DNA of 64,000 bases from Silurus meridionalis. Lineage: Eukaryota; Chordata; Actinopteri; Siluriformes; Siluridae. A model generated the notes under the pieces. The model saw nothing but the letters and a program-made list of their open reading frames with translations. It was not told where the DNA came from and did not search any database. Of this stretch, positions 12,198-23,236 are shown piece by piece. The DNA is taken from contig NC_060884.1 of NCBI RefSeq assembly GCF_014805685.1, positions 19,287,856-19,351,855 of the forward strand, given 5' to 3'. Made by a program: the position numbers and the translations under genes. The stretch's first letter is position 1, and every line of letters starts with the position of its first letter.

Positions 12198-13640
12198 AAC
12201 AGGGAATGTAGCCTAAAACAACTGGAATTACACAAAGCTAATGACTATACATTGATTTACATCATACTAAATCTACAAAACCCATAACAGTTGCCATGCT
12301 TCACATGGACAAAATAAATACTGAGTTGATGTGATAGAATAAACCTTTAGATCACTTTGTTGCTTGAGCCAGCAAGTTCCCTAAATTACAGAAACATCCA
12401 GCCAAAATGCAGTTCAAGGATTGTTGTCATGGCTGATGGCTGAAATTTCCAACCCCAAAAGCATCCAAAAACAAAAGTAGAATTAGGCATTTACTAAAGC
12501 CATTTAGTGCAAAGAGCCATTTTTCTTCCTCAAAACTGGCCAATGTACCAAGATTAAGAGTTGTATGTGTTGTACTACCAGGACATTCAGATATGTCTAT
12601 TTAACAAAAAAAAAAAAAAGGTTTGCATGATAAACGATTATCAACATGACAACATGTAAAAAAACATGCAGTCTTATGTGAGCGGATTTAAATTTTTCCC
12701 ATTTGAGGAGGTATGCAGGCCGAGTGATTGCAGAGAATACAGGCACTGTGATTTGCTATCTTTGGTCAAATCTTGTATAACTTTTGAAAGGAAGAAATGT
12801 GTTGTCTGTTTTACTTATTTGATTATGCATACAGTTCCATATTTTTCTGTTTTCCTTTTTTAATGAATGTATGATTATGATTGTGGAATTTCTCCTCAAA
12901 TGCTTATAAAACACAAAAGCATCATTTACAACATTTGTTAAAGCCATGCTCTTCAGTTGATTGACTGATTCTTTATCAACATGGAGCACAAATGGATGTT
13001 TCCGGAACTGATGGGACGGCACTGAAAACACATTTTACAGCATTTAGGAATGACAATGGAACGTCTAATGTTGCTGATTGTATAAAAGAACAATAATGGG
13101 AGTCACATACTCTTCTAAATGATAGTTAGAAACTTCAGCAGTTGTGAATTACAATATATACAATAGACTTTGGTGTGGGGCGGGGTGAAAGAATTGTAAA
13201 TGTATATTTTTAAAATACTTTCTAGAAAACGGAAGTAGAGAATGGAAGAATTATGCGAATCTCTTAGTTTTGCATAGTATAAAATATTTATTTTAAAGGG
13301 ATTGTATTTACTAAATAATTTAGTGAAAAAACTTCTTTGTATTGTTTGCTACTGTCTCCTATATGTCTATGTATATGTTGTGAAAGACTTCTGTCCTTTT
13401 GTTCACTTATGAGAAATTGTATGATAATTTAAGCCAAAGACATGTACACACATACGCGCACACACATACACACACACACACAAACGCACACTATTCCCAC
13501 ACTCACTAGCAATGTCTTTTTGGACAGGTCTAAAATTCTGGAGCACCCTAAAGCCTATTTGTTTCATATACTTTATTTAAGGAGATTTTTTTATACTGTT
13601 TTACCTTACGTAATAAACAATTAAACTGCCACAAATAAGG
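12198..13640 (+). other. kcnb1: Probable kcnb1 3' untranslated region
   Basis: AT-rich, non-coding sequence follows the stop. Candidate AATAAA signals occur near 12311, near 12339 and at 13612-13617. KCNB1 transcripts usually have long 3' UTRs, so the last is plausible, but the end is inferred. A (CA)n-rich patch lies at about 13442-13492. Confidence 0.5.
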
Positions 13641-15144
13641 AACTGTTCAGTTGAGGCTATTCCTTATGCATAATTCATCATATATTCAATTAACACGACT
13701 AGAGAGCTTAAAAAAGCTTAGAATTACAGCACATTACTACTACTTTCACATCAGATATGCAGAAAAAAAACTGCCTTGCCTTAAATCATCAAATAATTAT
13801 CAAAATGACATGTTTTAAACTTTATGTATCAATAAAAATGACGGGCACTTGCTGCCTTAAAAGCCATAATACACAGAAATGCACCAACGTGTGAATCAAC
13901 ACTGCAATGAAACACAATGTATGCAGTTATAAGCACATGAATAACCTCAAATCCATCGCACATCTAATTTACGACCACATCAACACGTGCTAGGGAAAGA
14001 CTTTTTTGAGACTGTCTTAGTGTCCCTTCAGCCCCTCTGTCTGAAATATTTAGGTTGCATCCATTTTATCTAATTGGTCCAACTCTTTACTTCTGCCCAT
14101 CAAATGAATGATTTACTGCCAGCCATAGTTAAGCCATTAGCGCAGGTGCGAATTGCAAATCATGTTAATTTACAGTTGGTGTGGCTGATTATCTTTTAAA
14201 GTTTTCTTTTTGAAATGTTTTTGCCCAAGCAGTTTATATGTTAAGAAGTTGAAAGAGATGTACTTATGAAAAGTCTAAATTATTTAAATTCATCTAATTT
14301 TCTGTGGATGAGGCAGACTACAAATAAGTCGGATTCTGAAAACAACAACAACAACAACAACAAAAAAAACAGTTAAAATCTCATTTACATGACACGTTTT
14401 TGTTTTCCTCTCTGGCTGTTCCTTTTTCTTTCTTTTTTTTTTTACATTAAAATACCTGGATGCTTTTTTTCTTTGTCTATGTTTACCTAAAGACAGAAAG
14501 TCTAAATAAGTCATAAAAGCAAACAAGCAATAAGAGCATTAAAAAAGTTACAAGTATTTTGAAGCTCATAATATTAACCATTAATTAACATCTGCAGCAG
14601 AACAGTTTGACAATGTTTGGGCTATTGGTGACAGAATGTTTGTAAGTCATGTTAAACTGTACATTTCTATGAACCACACACATTACCACTTTATTCCAGC
14701 ATTACTGTTTGCCCACAAAATCAATGTCAAGACTGGAAATAAAGATGATGTTTAGTCTGACCTACTGTGCATTGCGGAAAATACGAAAAAGAAAGAAAAC
14801 CAAAACCCTCTACTCAAGGAGGATGGTCCAAATATGATTATAAGCCTAAAAGCCTAATAAATGAGTTATAGGTTATTGCTATTTTTATCCCATTTAAAAT
14901 GATAGAATGGAAGAAAGAAATATCAATCAGAACAGCTTTCATTGCCAAAAGCATCCAGTGATACAGTGAAGTCTGGGTAAGATTACCCCTAATCATGGCT
15001 GGTTAAAACGACTGCAAATCATTTGAGGTTAATGCAAATTCAAAAGCTTATATGATTGTAGACTGCATTCTGTGCTGATTCAGCAGGGCTGCTTGCAGGA
15101 ACAGGAGATTAGGTGAAGATTTGTCTTCTCCTTGAACACACACA

Positions 15145-15206
<62 letters not shown>

Positions 15207-15690
15207 TGCACTGAAGGTGCTCATGAAGGATTCCATTCTGATGACTTACAAACAAGTTTTTGAATTTTGATCCAGCATTTGTGCATGTCTGCCACATCAG
15301 TTTTATCTAAGCACACAGATACATTCAAGGCAGCTTTATATGTTTGGTTTAACGTTGTCCTTGTTGTATTAGCCAGCACCAATACATATGTATTATTAGG
15401 TACTATAATGCTAAATATTTTGGTACAGTAATTTTTTATTATGTAGATCAGAACCATCAGACCATGTCTGCGAAATGTCTAATTTATCAAAAGTGCTTCC
15501 CTGCCACACATCAACTAAAAGTCCATAATCCAATACACACTAAAAAACGTATATATTATGCACAATGATTGGCAAAACCATATTTAAACCATAAAATAAA
15601 ATAGTTACAGACTGAGTTACGTTGCCACCATTTAAATACGATATTGATGCGTCCTCTTGTGGTGAAAGCAGATATCAACACAACGAATAT
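13641..15690. other. Intergenic, no gene seen
   Basis: AT-rich spacer. It holds a (CAA)n run at 14341-14370 and a CA/GA compound microsatellite at 15137-15204. No coding or RNA gene is supportable. Confidence 0.6.
15137..15204. repeat. (CA)n(GA)n compound microsatellite
   Basis: A CA run to about 15160 passes directly into a GA run. Confidence 0.95.
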
Positions 15691-15694
15691 TATT

Positions 15695-15930
15695 TTTCTT
15701 CTTTCGGCTGCTCCCATTAGGGGTCGCCACAGCGGATCATCCATCTCCATACTGCTCTGTCCTCTACATCTGCCTCTTTCAAACCAACTACCTGCATGTC
15801 TTCCCTCATCACATCCATAAACCTCCTTCTTGGCCTTTATCTTTTTTTCTCCTTCATGGCGGCTCCATCCTCAGCATTCTCCTACCTACTTTGCGCATGT
15901 CCAAACCATCTCAATCTTGCAGGTCACCTC
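15695..15930 (-). mobile_element. RTE-like LINE, 3' coding end fragment
   Basis: Read on the minus strand, it encodes a recognisable C-terminal tail of an RTE-type LINE polyprotein. It contains RWFGHAQ, then RFMDVMREDMQVVG, then VEDRAVWRWMIRCGDP followed by a stop near 15720. The pattern 'GHV...RFMDVVKEDM...RW..MIRCGDP' is typical of abundant fish RTE/Rex3-like copies. Internal stops and shifts separate the pieces, so this is a 5'-truncated dead copy. It abuts the hAT-related repeat that starts near 15998. Confidence 0.75.
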
Positions 15931-15997
15931 AATTATTATATCATGTTACGGTTAATGAAGCTGGTCGGGACTCGGTGTGTGCACCCACCGCCCAGAG

Positions 15998-16525
15998 AAG
16001 TTCCCTCACTCATACACTCAGAAAGGAGAGGTGGGGTGACGTTACATCAGTAAGGAGAGCTGAATCTAAATAAAAAATTATGGATGACAAAAAAGGTCTA
16101 AACCCTCAGGAGCCGGATTCAGGTTTGAAAAAGTGGAAAGAAGTAGGGGGGAAACATACAAAAGATAAAGGTGTGTATGCAGCTCTATCACTCATCTTGT
16201 TATGAGGATAGTATAAGCTAATGCATTTAATGAAAAAGTCTAATAACTGTATAGCACTTAGGTTACGCTGTGTTGCCTGCTGTACTTTTACGCATAGAGC
16301 AACAATATTACTTTAAGCCTGCATAACATTATAATTTATATTATGTAGTTTATAGTGTATAGTGTAGTTGGATGTGTTTCGTTCGTAACAATTACTGCCA
16401 CCTAGTCTATTTGAATTGTAGTTAAACTAGCACTTATTGATTTGGTTTCCTTTAACTGAGGTGATGTCATAAATTGTGCACAATGACGTGTATATAATTG
16501 TGCAGTAAACACTTTAAGGGTGATC
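15998..16525 (+). mobile_element. hAT-related repeat, copy A (inverted mate at 53.8 kb)
   Basis: About 520 bp match the reverse complement of 53840-54315 at high identity, from the segment CCCTCACTCATACACTC to AGTAAACACTTTAAGGG. At 16080 there is a short frame beginning [20 protein letters not shown] and ending after about 40 codons, which is N-terminal-like. The mate at 53.6-54.4 kb also has hAT ends and a C-terminal dimerisation-like motif, so this copy is assigned to the same hAT family. Its ends are not preserved here. Confidence 0.65.
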
Positions 16526-16549
16526 ACACAAACAACTTTCATTTCAACC

Positions 16550-17260
16550 CCTGAAAAGACGACTTGTACATGGAATAATGTTTGGAAATTTACAACAGGA
16601 GCACATGGCAACAGAAGGCATTTTATGAAATATATGTTTTAAAATTAAAGTGTGAATAGACTCATTTCAGAAAAACTTGCACATTTTTTTCTGAGTACTG
16701 GTGTACAGCTGAGTACAGCTCCCAGAGATGAATGCCAGGCACGTTAATAAGGCATGAAAGAATACATTAATCACAAAGCCCCAGCAAGCTGACGAGTCTT
16801 CAAACTATGCACTACTCTTATATATACCTTTCATAATTATAGCAATACTTTTTCATGAACAGGGGGTTTGACAAGTTACTGACTCACTGAGTCATTGTTT
16901 ACATACTGATGAATGTAAATGATGCCAGGAATGAGAGAGACACACTATTTAAAATGCACCATAGCACTAAATACAAGCAGTCCATTCTCATCAAAACAAT
17001 GATTGTTTTTCTGGCAGTCAAAGCAAAACACATTGCTGCAGTGTTAAAAGTTTAGGTATGAACCATTTCAACGCTGTCAAGTTCAACTTTTACGGTTAGC
17101 TAACACACACAATTAAAACATTAGTGGGAGACGGCTTATACACGTTGATATTGTGACAAATTATTTATTCTTGTGATTAAAAATAGGATCATGTTGTTCA
17201 TGCTTGGTCAGACCAGGAACTAACTTGCTGTCGAAAATGAAAATGAAATCGAGGATATCT
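16550..17260. other. Intergenic, nothing recognised
   Basis: AT-rich sequence without coding potential, RNA gene or clear repeat that I can support. Confidence 0.5.
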
Positions 17261-17269
17261 ACTTTCATC

Positions 17270-17632
17270 TAGGGCTGAAAAGAGTCCTCGTGTAACTGGA
17301 GTAATTCATTCAAAAGTAATCGAAATCATTTTTTTACTTTTTAGCTATGTTTTTTTATTTATTTATATATTTGTATTTGCATTTTAATGTAATATGGCAA
17401 TTGAATAGGTTTAGTTTTCACAGATATTCTTGTATGCAATTTTAGCAATAAAAAGGTTAATTTTTCTAAAAAGGAAGCAAATTACTTAAAATAAGAATAA
17501 ATGAGAATTCTCTTGTATATTAAGTATTGCAATTTAATAAAGAAAAAGTACTTCTTATCCGATTACTCTATAAATCGATGGAATAATCAGCAGAATACTC
17601 GATTGCTACGTCAATCGATAGCTGCAGCCCTA
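17270..17632. mobile_element. hAT-type MITE
   Basis: Bounded by TAGGGCTG on the left and CAGCCCTA on the right, a perfect 8-bp inverted terminal match. Flanking 8-mers are CTTTCATC and CTTCAATC (6 of 8 identical), a decayed target duplication. The AT-rich interior shares the AAAGTACTTCTTATCCGATT segment, inverted, with the element at 9180-10044. It has no coding capacity and is consistent with a family of fish hAT miniature elements. Confidence 0.7.
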
Positions 17633-17900
17633 CTTCAATCTAAAACCAACACCACATGAATTAGAATGAAATATAACTTAAATAACTAAGACACGGTAGA
17701 CAGCATTGTATTGCATGCACCTTCTTGATTATTCAGATGGAGCATTCAAACCCTCACACACTGTTCCACCTCATCAGGGATCACAACATGGCTACACACT
17801 TCACCTAACCTAACCACAAACATTTCAAAACATATTAAATAATGAAGTATGCAATACGTTATGATGGAACACAACAATTAATTTAGTAACGTGTGTGGTG

Positions 17901-18035
17901 TTAGACACTAGCTTCACTGTTCTTACGCCGTGCGCGTTTGTGGGTTCTTGGCTTTGTTCTGCGGATCGTCTTCTCACCACTGCGGTTAGGACACAACACA
18001 TTGTTTACTAAACATTGGGAGGTGAAATTCATACA
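17901..18035 (-). other. Short basic reading frame in a local GC-rich patch
   Basis: An open minus-strand frame of 43 codons starts at an ATG near 18032 and stops at 17901-17903. It contains RSGEKTIRRTKPRTHKRARR near its C-terminal end. The patch 17930-17990 is markedly richer in CpG than its surroundings. I do not recognise a family. It could be a chance frame, a fragment of an unknown gene's last exon, or a decayed CpG island. Confidence 0.15.
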
Positions 18036-18339
18036 TTAGTCACAACGGATTAAACTAGAGATGATGTTGCGCTATCAAACATATGGCACATAGCTAATTT
18101 GGCACAGTTTTAAAATAGTGTTATTGTACATATATTGCATAAAATACTACACTTTTAGTACTACACATTTAGTATGTGTTAGTCATTTTGTTGAGCTCTG
18201 TGCTTTAAAAATGCCACCACCGGAAATGCTTTAGGACAAGACATGTGCAGTATCATCACAACGCTTTTGTAATTGTTTGCAACTTTAAAATGATCTATTG
18301 CCTCACTGATTAATTTTACCAAGTTTTACTAAATTTATC

Positions 18340-18742
18340 AAATCCAGTTTAATACAGTCTAGTACAGGTCTAATACAGTCTGATACAATCTATTGCAGTC
18401 TAATATATTCAAATACACTCTAAAACAGGTCTAATGCAGTCTGATATAGTCTAATACAGTCAACTACAGGTCTAAAACAGTCTAATAATGTCTAATACAG
18501 TCTAACATAGTCTAATACAGGTATAACGCAGTCTAACACAGTCTTATACAGGTCCATTACAGTCTAATATAGTCTAATACAGTATAATACAGTCTAATAA
18601 AGTCTAATACAGGTCCAATATGGTCTAATACAGGTCTAATACAGTCTAATATGGTCTAATACAGTATACTACAGTCTAATACAGGTATAATATGGTCTAA
18701 TACAGTTATAATACAGTCTACATTAGTCTAATACAGTTATAA
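18340..18742. repeat. TCTAATACAG minisatellite, part 1
   Basis: Dozens of degenerate 10-12 bp units of the type (G)TCTAATACAG. The array stops at a LINE tail and resumes at about 19107-19225. Confidence 0.9.
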
Positions 18743-19105
18743 TTTAGATTAGATTAGAATAGATTCAACTTTATTGTCATTGTGCAGGGTACATGTACAG
18801 AGCCAATGAAATGCAGTTAGCATCTAACCAGAAGTGCATAGATAGCTTATTTACAAGTGGCAGTGTAATAAATAAGGGTATGAGATTATACAGAAGGTGT
18901 AGGAATATGTACATATAACTGAATAAGGATAATAAATATGGATGGACATACAGAAGTGTTATGGGTTTTTGAGTAGTGCAAGGATGCATGATTTTAAAGT
19001 GGTGCAAAATAGTGCAAAACACAGAAGAAAAAAGTGACAGTGCAGTGGTAATTGTTAACACCATATCAGCCGTTCAGTGCAGAAACAACCACGGGAAAGA
19101 AGCTA
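18743..19105 (-). mobile_element. L2-like LINE 3' tail inserted in minisatellite
   Basis: Read on the minus strand, it ends ...GCATTTCATTGGCTCTGTAC, then ...TGACAATAAAGTTGAATC, followed by repeated AATCT pentamers. This is the usual 3' end of fish L2/Rex-like non-LTR elements, where a short tandem repeat replaces poly(A). There is no reverse transcriptase sequence, so the copy is strongly 5'-truncated. Minisatellite units lie on both sides. Confidence 0.75.
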
Positions 19106-19106
19106 T

Positions 19107-19225
19107 AATCTAATAATAAAAGTCTAATTTAGTCTAATACCGGTATAATATGGTCTAATATAGTTCTAATGCTGGTCTAAAACAGTCGACTGCAGGTCTA
19201 ATACAGGTCTAATAAATTCTAAAAC
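19107..19225. repeat. TCTAATACAG minisatellite, part 2
   Basis: More diverged continuation of the array at 18340-18742, separated from it by the LINE tail. Confidence 0.75.
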
Positions 19226-19997
19226 TAATACTAATACTTTATATTTTTCCATCTCATTTCTTTACAAGCACCATTTGCCATTTTCTTTCCATTAACTAGC
19301 GGGAGTGCAATTTAAAAATTCTGATTTTGCAATTTAAATGTGGATGCAATTTAAAAATTCTAATTTAATATTGATGACTTCTAGTTATCATTTGCTAATA
19401 TGTAAAAATCCATAATATTCTTTTTATTAATTAAAAACAGGCCAGAGGTTTACACAGTAAACAATCCTTCAAAATACATTATTAGAATTAAAGGGGGAAA
19501 AAAAACATGGAGGAAATTGCAGAATAAGGTGGAATTTTAAAGCTTCAGGGTTGCTGGGATCACAATGAAACCAAAAGATTTCAAGCCTTTACAGAAATGT
19601 AATTAATAATGTTTTGCATTTTTTATTAGAAAAATACAAAATGAAATGCATGTTAAATTTTAGGTTTATAATAAAAAGCTTGCAAAAAATCAGATTGGTC
19701 AAGCAAAATACATCTGACATTTCTTTCTCGTAGGTTTCATATTTAATAGAAGCATCAAGAATAATACCACAGGACAGTGGTTCCTAAACTTTCTGATCAG
19801 ACGTCCAAAATCTTAACCATTGACTGACCCCTACCCCAACCCACAAATAAGAGAAATTGCCAAAAGTTCTAATGAGGAGATAGTGAGAGTATAAAGTTCC
19901 AAACAAAACAAATATAGGCTTTGCACACTTACATTTACATTTGTGTAAGTAAAATATATCTTGAAAAATAAATAGGTTTTCAAAAAATATTGTTTCT

Positions 19998-20248
19998 TTT
20001 GGTTTATGTCAAAGTAGTAGCAACCAAACAGAACCTCTTTATATGACAAAGAGAAACACGAACAAAGATCCGAAAACCCTTCCAGAACAAAGCTGTTTGT
20101 GCACATTCCTATATAAGATGAAAAACAGATTCATCCTTAGCTCCACTAATTAACCAGATTTTTTTTTATTTTATTAAATGCCAAAAGGACAAGAGGTATT
20201 ACATACTCAAATATGTCAAATTCTCACTAAATTGAAGAAAAAAAAAAA

Positions 20249-20291
<43 letters not shown>

Positions 20292-20293
20292 AT
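19998..20293. repeat. Long direct repeat, left copy (LINE flank)
   Basis: From TTTGGTTTATGTCAAAGTAG to the AAAT-rich run, this segment is repeated at 21865-22143 with only a few differences: two substitutions (AGTAGTAGC/AGTCGTAGC and CTATATAAG/CTAGATAAG), a 4-bp indel, and changes in the AAAT tract. The two copies directly bound the LINE body at 20294-21864. Confidence 0.9.
20246..20293. repeat. (AAAT)n microsatellite
   Basis: A tetranucleotide run that ends exactly at the LINE body. Confidence 0.9.
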
Positions 20294-21864
20294 CAGCCAC
20301 CTGGACCAAAGAAACGGGAATTACACAAAGATGTTGTTCGTGGACTACAGTTCAGCGTTCAACACCATAATTCCCTCCACACTCACCTCTAAGTTGGAGG
20401 TCCTGGGACTCAGCCTGCCGCTTTGTCAATGGATCTCAAACTTTCTGACGGACAGACCACAAGCTGTACGGGTGGGAAAACACACCTCATCCACCCTCAC
20501 CCTCAGCACTGGAGCTCCCCAGGGTTGTGTTCTGAGCCCCCTGCTGTACTCACTGTACACATATGACTGTGTGGCCACTTCCAACTCCACAACCATCATC
20601 AAGTTTGCTGACGACACCGTTGTGGTGGGCCTGATCTCCAACAACAACGAGACGGCCTACCTACAGGAGGTTAAAAACCTGGAGAGATGGTGCCAGGAGA
20701 ACAACCTTCTCCTGAACGTCAGCAAGACTAAGGAGTTGATCGTGGACTTCAGCACGAAGCAGGAGCGGTCATACCAACCGCTAAACATCTGCGGGACTCC
20801 AGTGGAAAGAGTGGACAGTTTCCGGTACCTGGGTGTTCACATCACACAGGACCTGTCTTGGTCCTGTCACATCAACACCCTGGTGAAGAAGGCCCGGCAG
20901 CGTCTGTACCATCTGAGACGCTTAAGGGACTTTAAACTACCCTCTCAGGTGCTTAAGACTTTTTACACTTGCACCATTGAGAGTGTTCTGACGGGTAGCA
21001 TCACTTCCTGGTTCGGGAACAGCACCACGCAGGACAGACGAGCCCTCCAGAGGGTGGTGCGTTCAGCTGAACGTACCATCCACACCGAGCTCCTGACCTG
21101 CAGGACATCTACAGCACGCGGTGCAGGACCAGAGCCAGGAAAATTGTGAAGGACCTCAGCCATCCCAACAATGGACTCTTTTCTCTGTTGCGTTCGGGGA
21201 AACGCTTCCGCTCCCTGAAGGCGAACACAGAGAGAATGAGGAGGAGCTTCTTCCGCAGGCCATTTGGTGTTTAAACCAGGAAACAACCAGGATCTAAAAC
21301 TGGCCCACTCTCCATCATCACCCTTTTTTTCCCCTGCACAATCACATTTTTCGTGCTACAGCACATTATACACTGGACTTGCACAGCACAGTGCACTTTA
21401 CTTTTCATATTTTCATTTTCTTTTTCATATTTATTTCATATTTCTTATATTCTTTGTTTATACCACACCATTCCGCACAAGGACACTTTACACCACACCT
21501 TACTGCACACGGACACTTATGGACAATCAAAAACATGCCTAACTTGTTTACTGTTTACTGTTGTTTACTGGTTAACTGCACACTGCCATAAACATTTTCT
21601 GTGTATGTGTATATATATGTATATATGTATATGTATGTATATATACATATATATTTAGATATCTTTATATCTTTATTTATCTGCCTTCTTTTTCTTACTA
21701 TATTTTTCTTTAAATTTTGTTATTATATTTATATTTTTATTCCCCTTTTTACCCTATTTTATTCCCTCATGCCAGACCGTCGTTAAAAGCATTTCACTGC
21801 ATGTCGTACCCTGTATGTATGTGTATGTGACAAATAAAATTTGATTTGATTTGATTTGATTTGA
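20294..21864 (+). mobile_element. 5'-truncated L2-like non-LTR retrotransposon
   Basis: Coding sequence starts at the junction itself ([12 protein letters not shown]) and runs through reverse-transcriptase landmarks: [13 protein letters not shown] (motif A, 20331), [14 protein letters not shown] (motif B, about 20506) and KFADDTVVV (motif C, about 20600). The main frame ends at 21149. A one-base shift near 21090 moves the normal C-terminal part, with [20 protein letters not shown], into another frame that stops near 21272. A non-coding 3' region ends in GACAAATAAAATTTGATTTG with TTGAT repeats, the tail style of fish L2/Rex-like elements. It lacks the endonuclease and the RT start, so it is a dead 5'-truncated copy. 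Confidence 0.92.
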
Positions 21865-22143
21865 TTTGGTTTATGTCAAAGTCGTAGCAACCAAACAGAA
21901 CCTCTTTATATGACAAAGAGAAACACGAACAAAGATCCGAAAACCCTTCCAGAACAAAGCTGTTTGTGCACATTCCTAGATAAGATGAAAAACAGATTCA
22001 TCCTTAGCTCCACTAATTAACCAGATTTTTTTTTATTTTATTAAATGCCAAAAGGACAAGAGGTATTACATACTCATGTCAAATTCTCACTAAATAGAAG
22101 AGAAAAAAAATAAAAATAAAAATAAATAAATAAATAAATAAAT
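21865..22143. repeat. Long direct repeat, right copy (LINE flank)
   Basis: Near-identical to 19998-20293. It begins right after the TTGAT tail of the LINE and ends in an AAAT-rich run. Confidence 0.9.
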
Positions 22144-22189
22144 ATTTTTTTTACAAAATTACATACATTTCAATGCTTTCAGAGCATTA

Positions 22190-22500
22190 CATGTTTTCAG
22201 TGCTTTTTTTTAATTATTTCTTCCAAAAGATCTACATACAATTTAAAGTCATTAATAAAATGGGAAAAGTTTGGTCTACATTGAGCCCACTTTTTCTTAT
22301 GAATATGGAATTTTCCTAATAAAATAAACAAATGTATAATATCTTGTTCACAATTCAAATGTTCATGTTCTGTATAAAACAGCACATCAAATATACATAT
22401 TTCTATCCCACATTAAATGTTTCTATTAACATAAAATTCCATATCTTTCCAAAATAATCTTGAGTAGATACAATGGGAAAAAAATATGCAGAATGGTTTC
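22190..22500 (-). pseudogene. Tx1/L1-like LINE ORF2 C-terminal fossil
   Basis: The minus strand carries an open segment at 22197-22385 with LLGKFHIHKKKWAQCRPNFS followed by HFINDFKLYVDLLEEI. This matches the end of fish Tx1/L1-clade ORF2 proteins as I know them ('LLGKFHIHKxKW...FxxDFKLY'). Upstream codons toward 22500 are broken by stops. A similar but weaker minus-strand reading (NLFIFQDIFYLHKCKCKCAK) lies near 19900-19975. No functional protein remains. Confidence 0.5.
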
Positions 22501-22541
22501 TTTTTCTAATTAACCAGTTAAAAACGGTTGAGTATTGGAAA

Positions 22542-22549
22542 TGACGTCA
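22542..22549. promoter_or_regulatory. CRE palindrome TGACGTCA upstream of rae1
   Basis: A perfect cAMP-response element palindrome about 690 bp before the rae1 start codon, at the edge of the CpG-richer promoter stretch. Function is inferred. Confidence 0.4.
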
Positions 22550-23045
22550 CAGCTAAGAGTTACATGTAGAGTTACATCATCAACGTGCGCCTCGCAGATG
22601 GTGCAGCATTTTCGTTTTTATGGCGCGTCAAAAGTCCTGAGTTGGTGTTGCGATTTTGGTGCTTTCTCTCTTATTTGCATGGTACATGATCGCTTACCAG
22701 GAGTCGTGTTATTAAAAGGTTTGCATGCTACCAGTTCTTCTATCTTCTGTAATTTATTAGATTGACTAGGCTTCGGTTGAGCGGCTAAATTCTTACATAG
22801 TTACAATGTGCCTGGTAGCTAGCGGTCTTCCTAGCTAGCGTCTGCAATATAAACTTTTTTCCAGGCAGAATTAGTACCAAGACTACATGTAGTATATTTA
22901 TGTTTGCCGGGCTCCAGTGGGTGATGGTAACGTCTGTTTGAGTGTTTTATACAGTTCGGGGTGGTGAAGCGAAGTGCTAGTTGCTAACTCCGTGTTAGCG
23001 GCGTCGGCGTCATTTTTGTCCTACAAAACCCCCTCCTTGGCTAGC

Positions 23046-23087
23046 ATTGGTTCGGATCGCGTTCTAATAAGCGCTCACATCCAATCA
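23046..23087 (+). promoter_or_regulatory. rae1: rae1 proximal promoter with paired CCAAT boxes
   Basis: An inverted CCAAT (ATTGG at 23046-23050) and a direct CCAATCA (23081-23087) lie about 35 bp apart in a CpG-rich, TATA-less region about 150-190 bp before the start codon. This is typical of housekeeping promoters that bind NF-Y. A pyrimidine tract ending CTCCACAG at about 23213 could be a 5' UTR splice acceptor, which would put the true start farther upstream. Confidence 0.4.
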
Positions 23088-23236
23088 GCGAGGTTCTTTT
23101 TAGTCATGATTTGTGGAAGAGGCGTTTATTTCCAAATACGAGTGGGAGAAACGTCAAACGTCAGGTTTTGGTATTGCTTCAAAACGCAAAACTTAAGATT
23201 TGTTCTCTCCACAGTTCTCCATCTCAGTCTTTTACA

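Noticed and set aside
18340..18742. Regularly repeated short units resembling a CRISPR array
   Set aside because: Units are 10-12 bp, degenerate and adjacent with no unique spacers, and the genome is vertebrate. It is a minisatellite.
19775..19850. CAGTGGTTCCTAAACTTTCT resembles a hAT/Charlie-type terminus
   Set aside because: No partner inverted end or 8-bp target duplication could be found nearby, so the element is not delimited.
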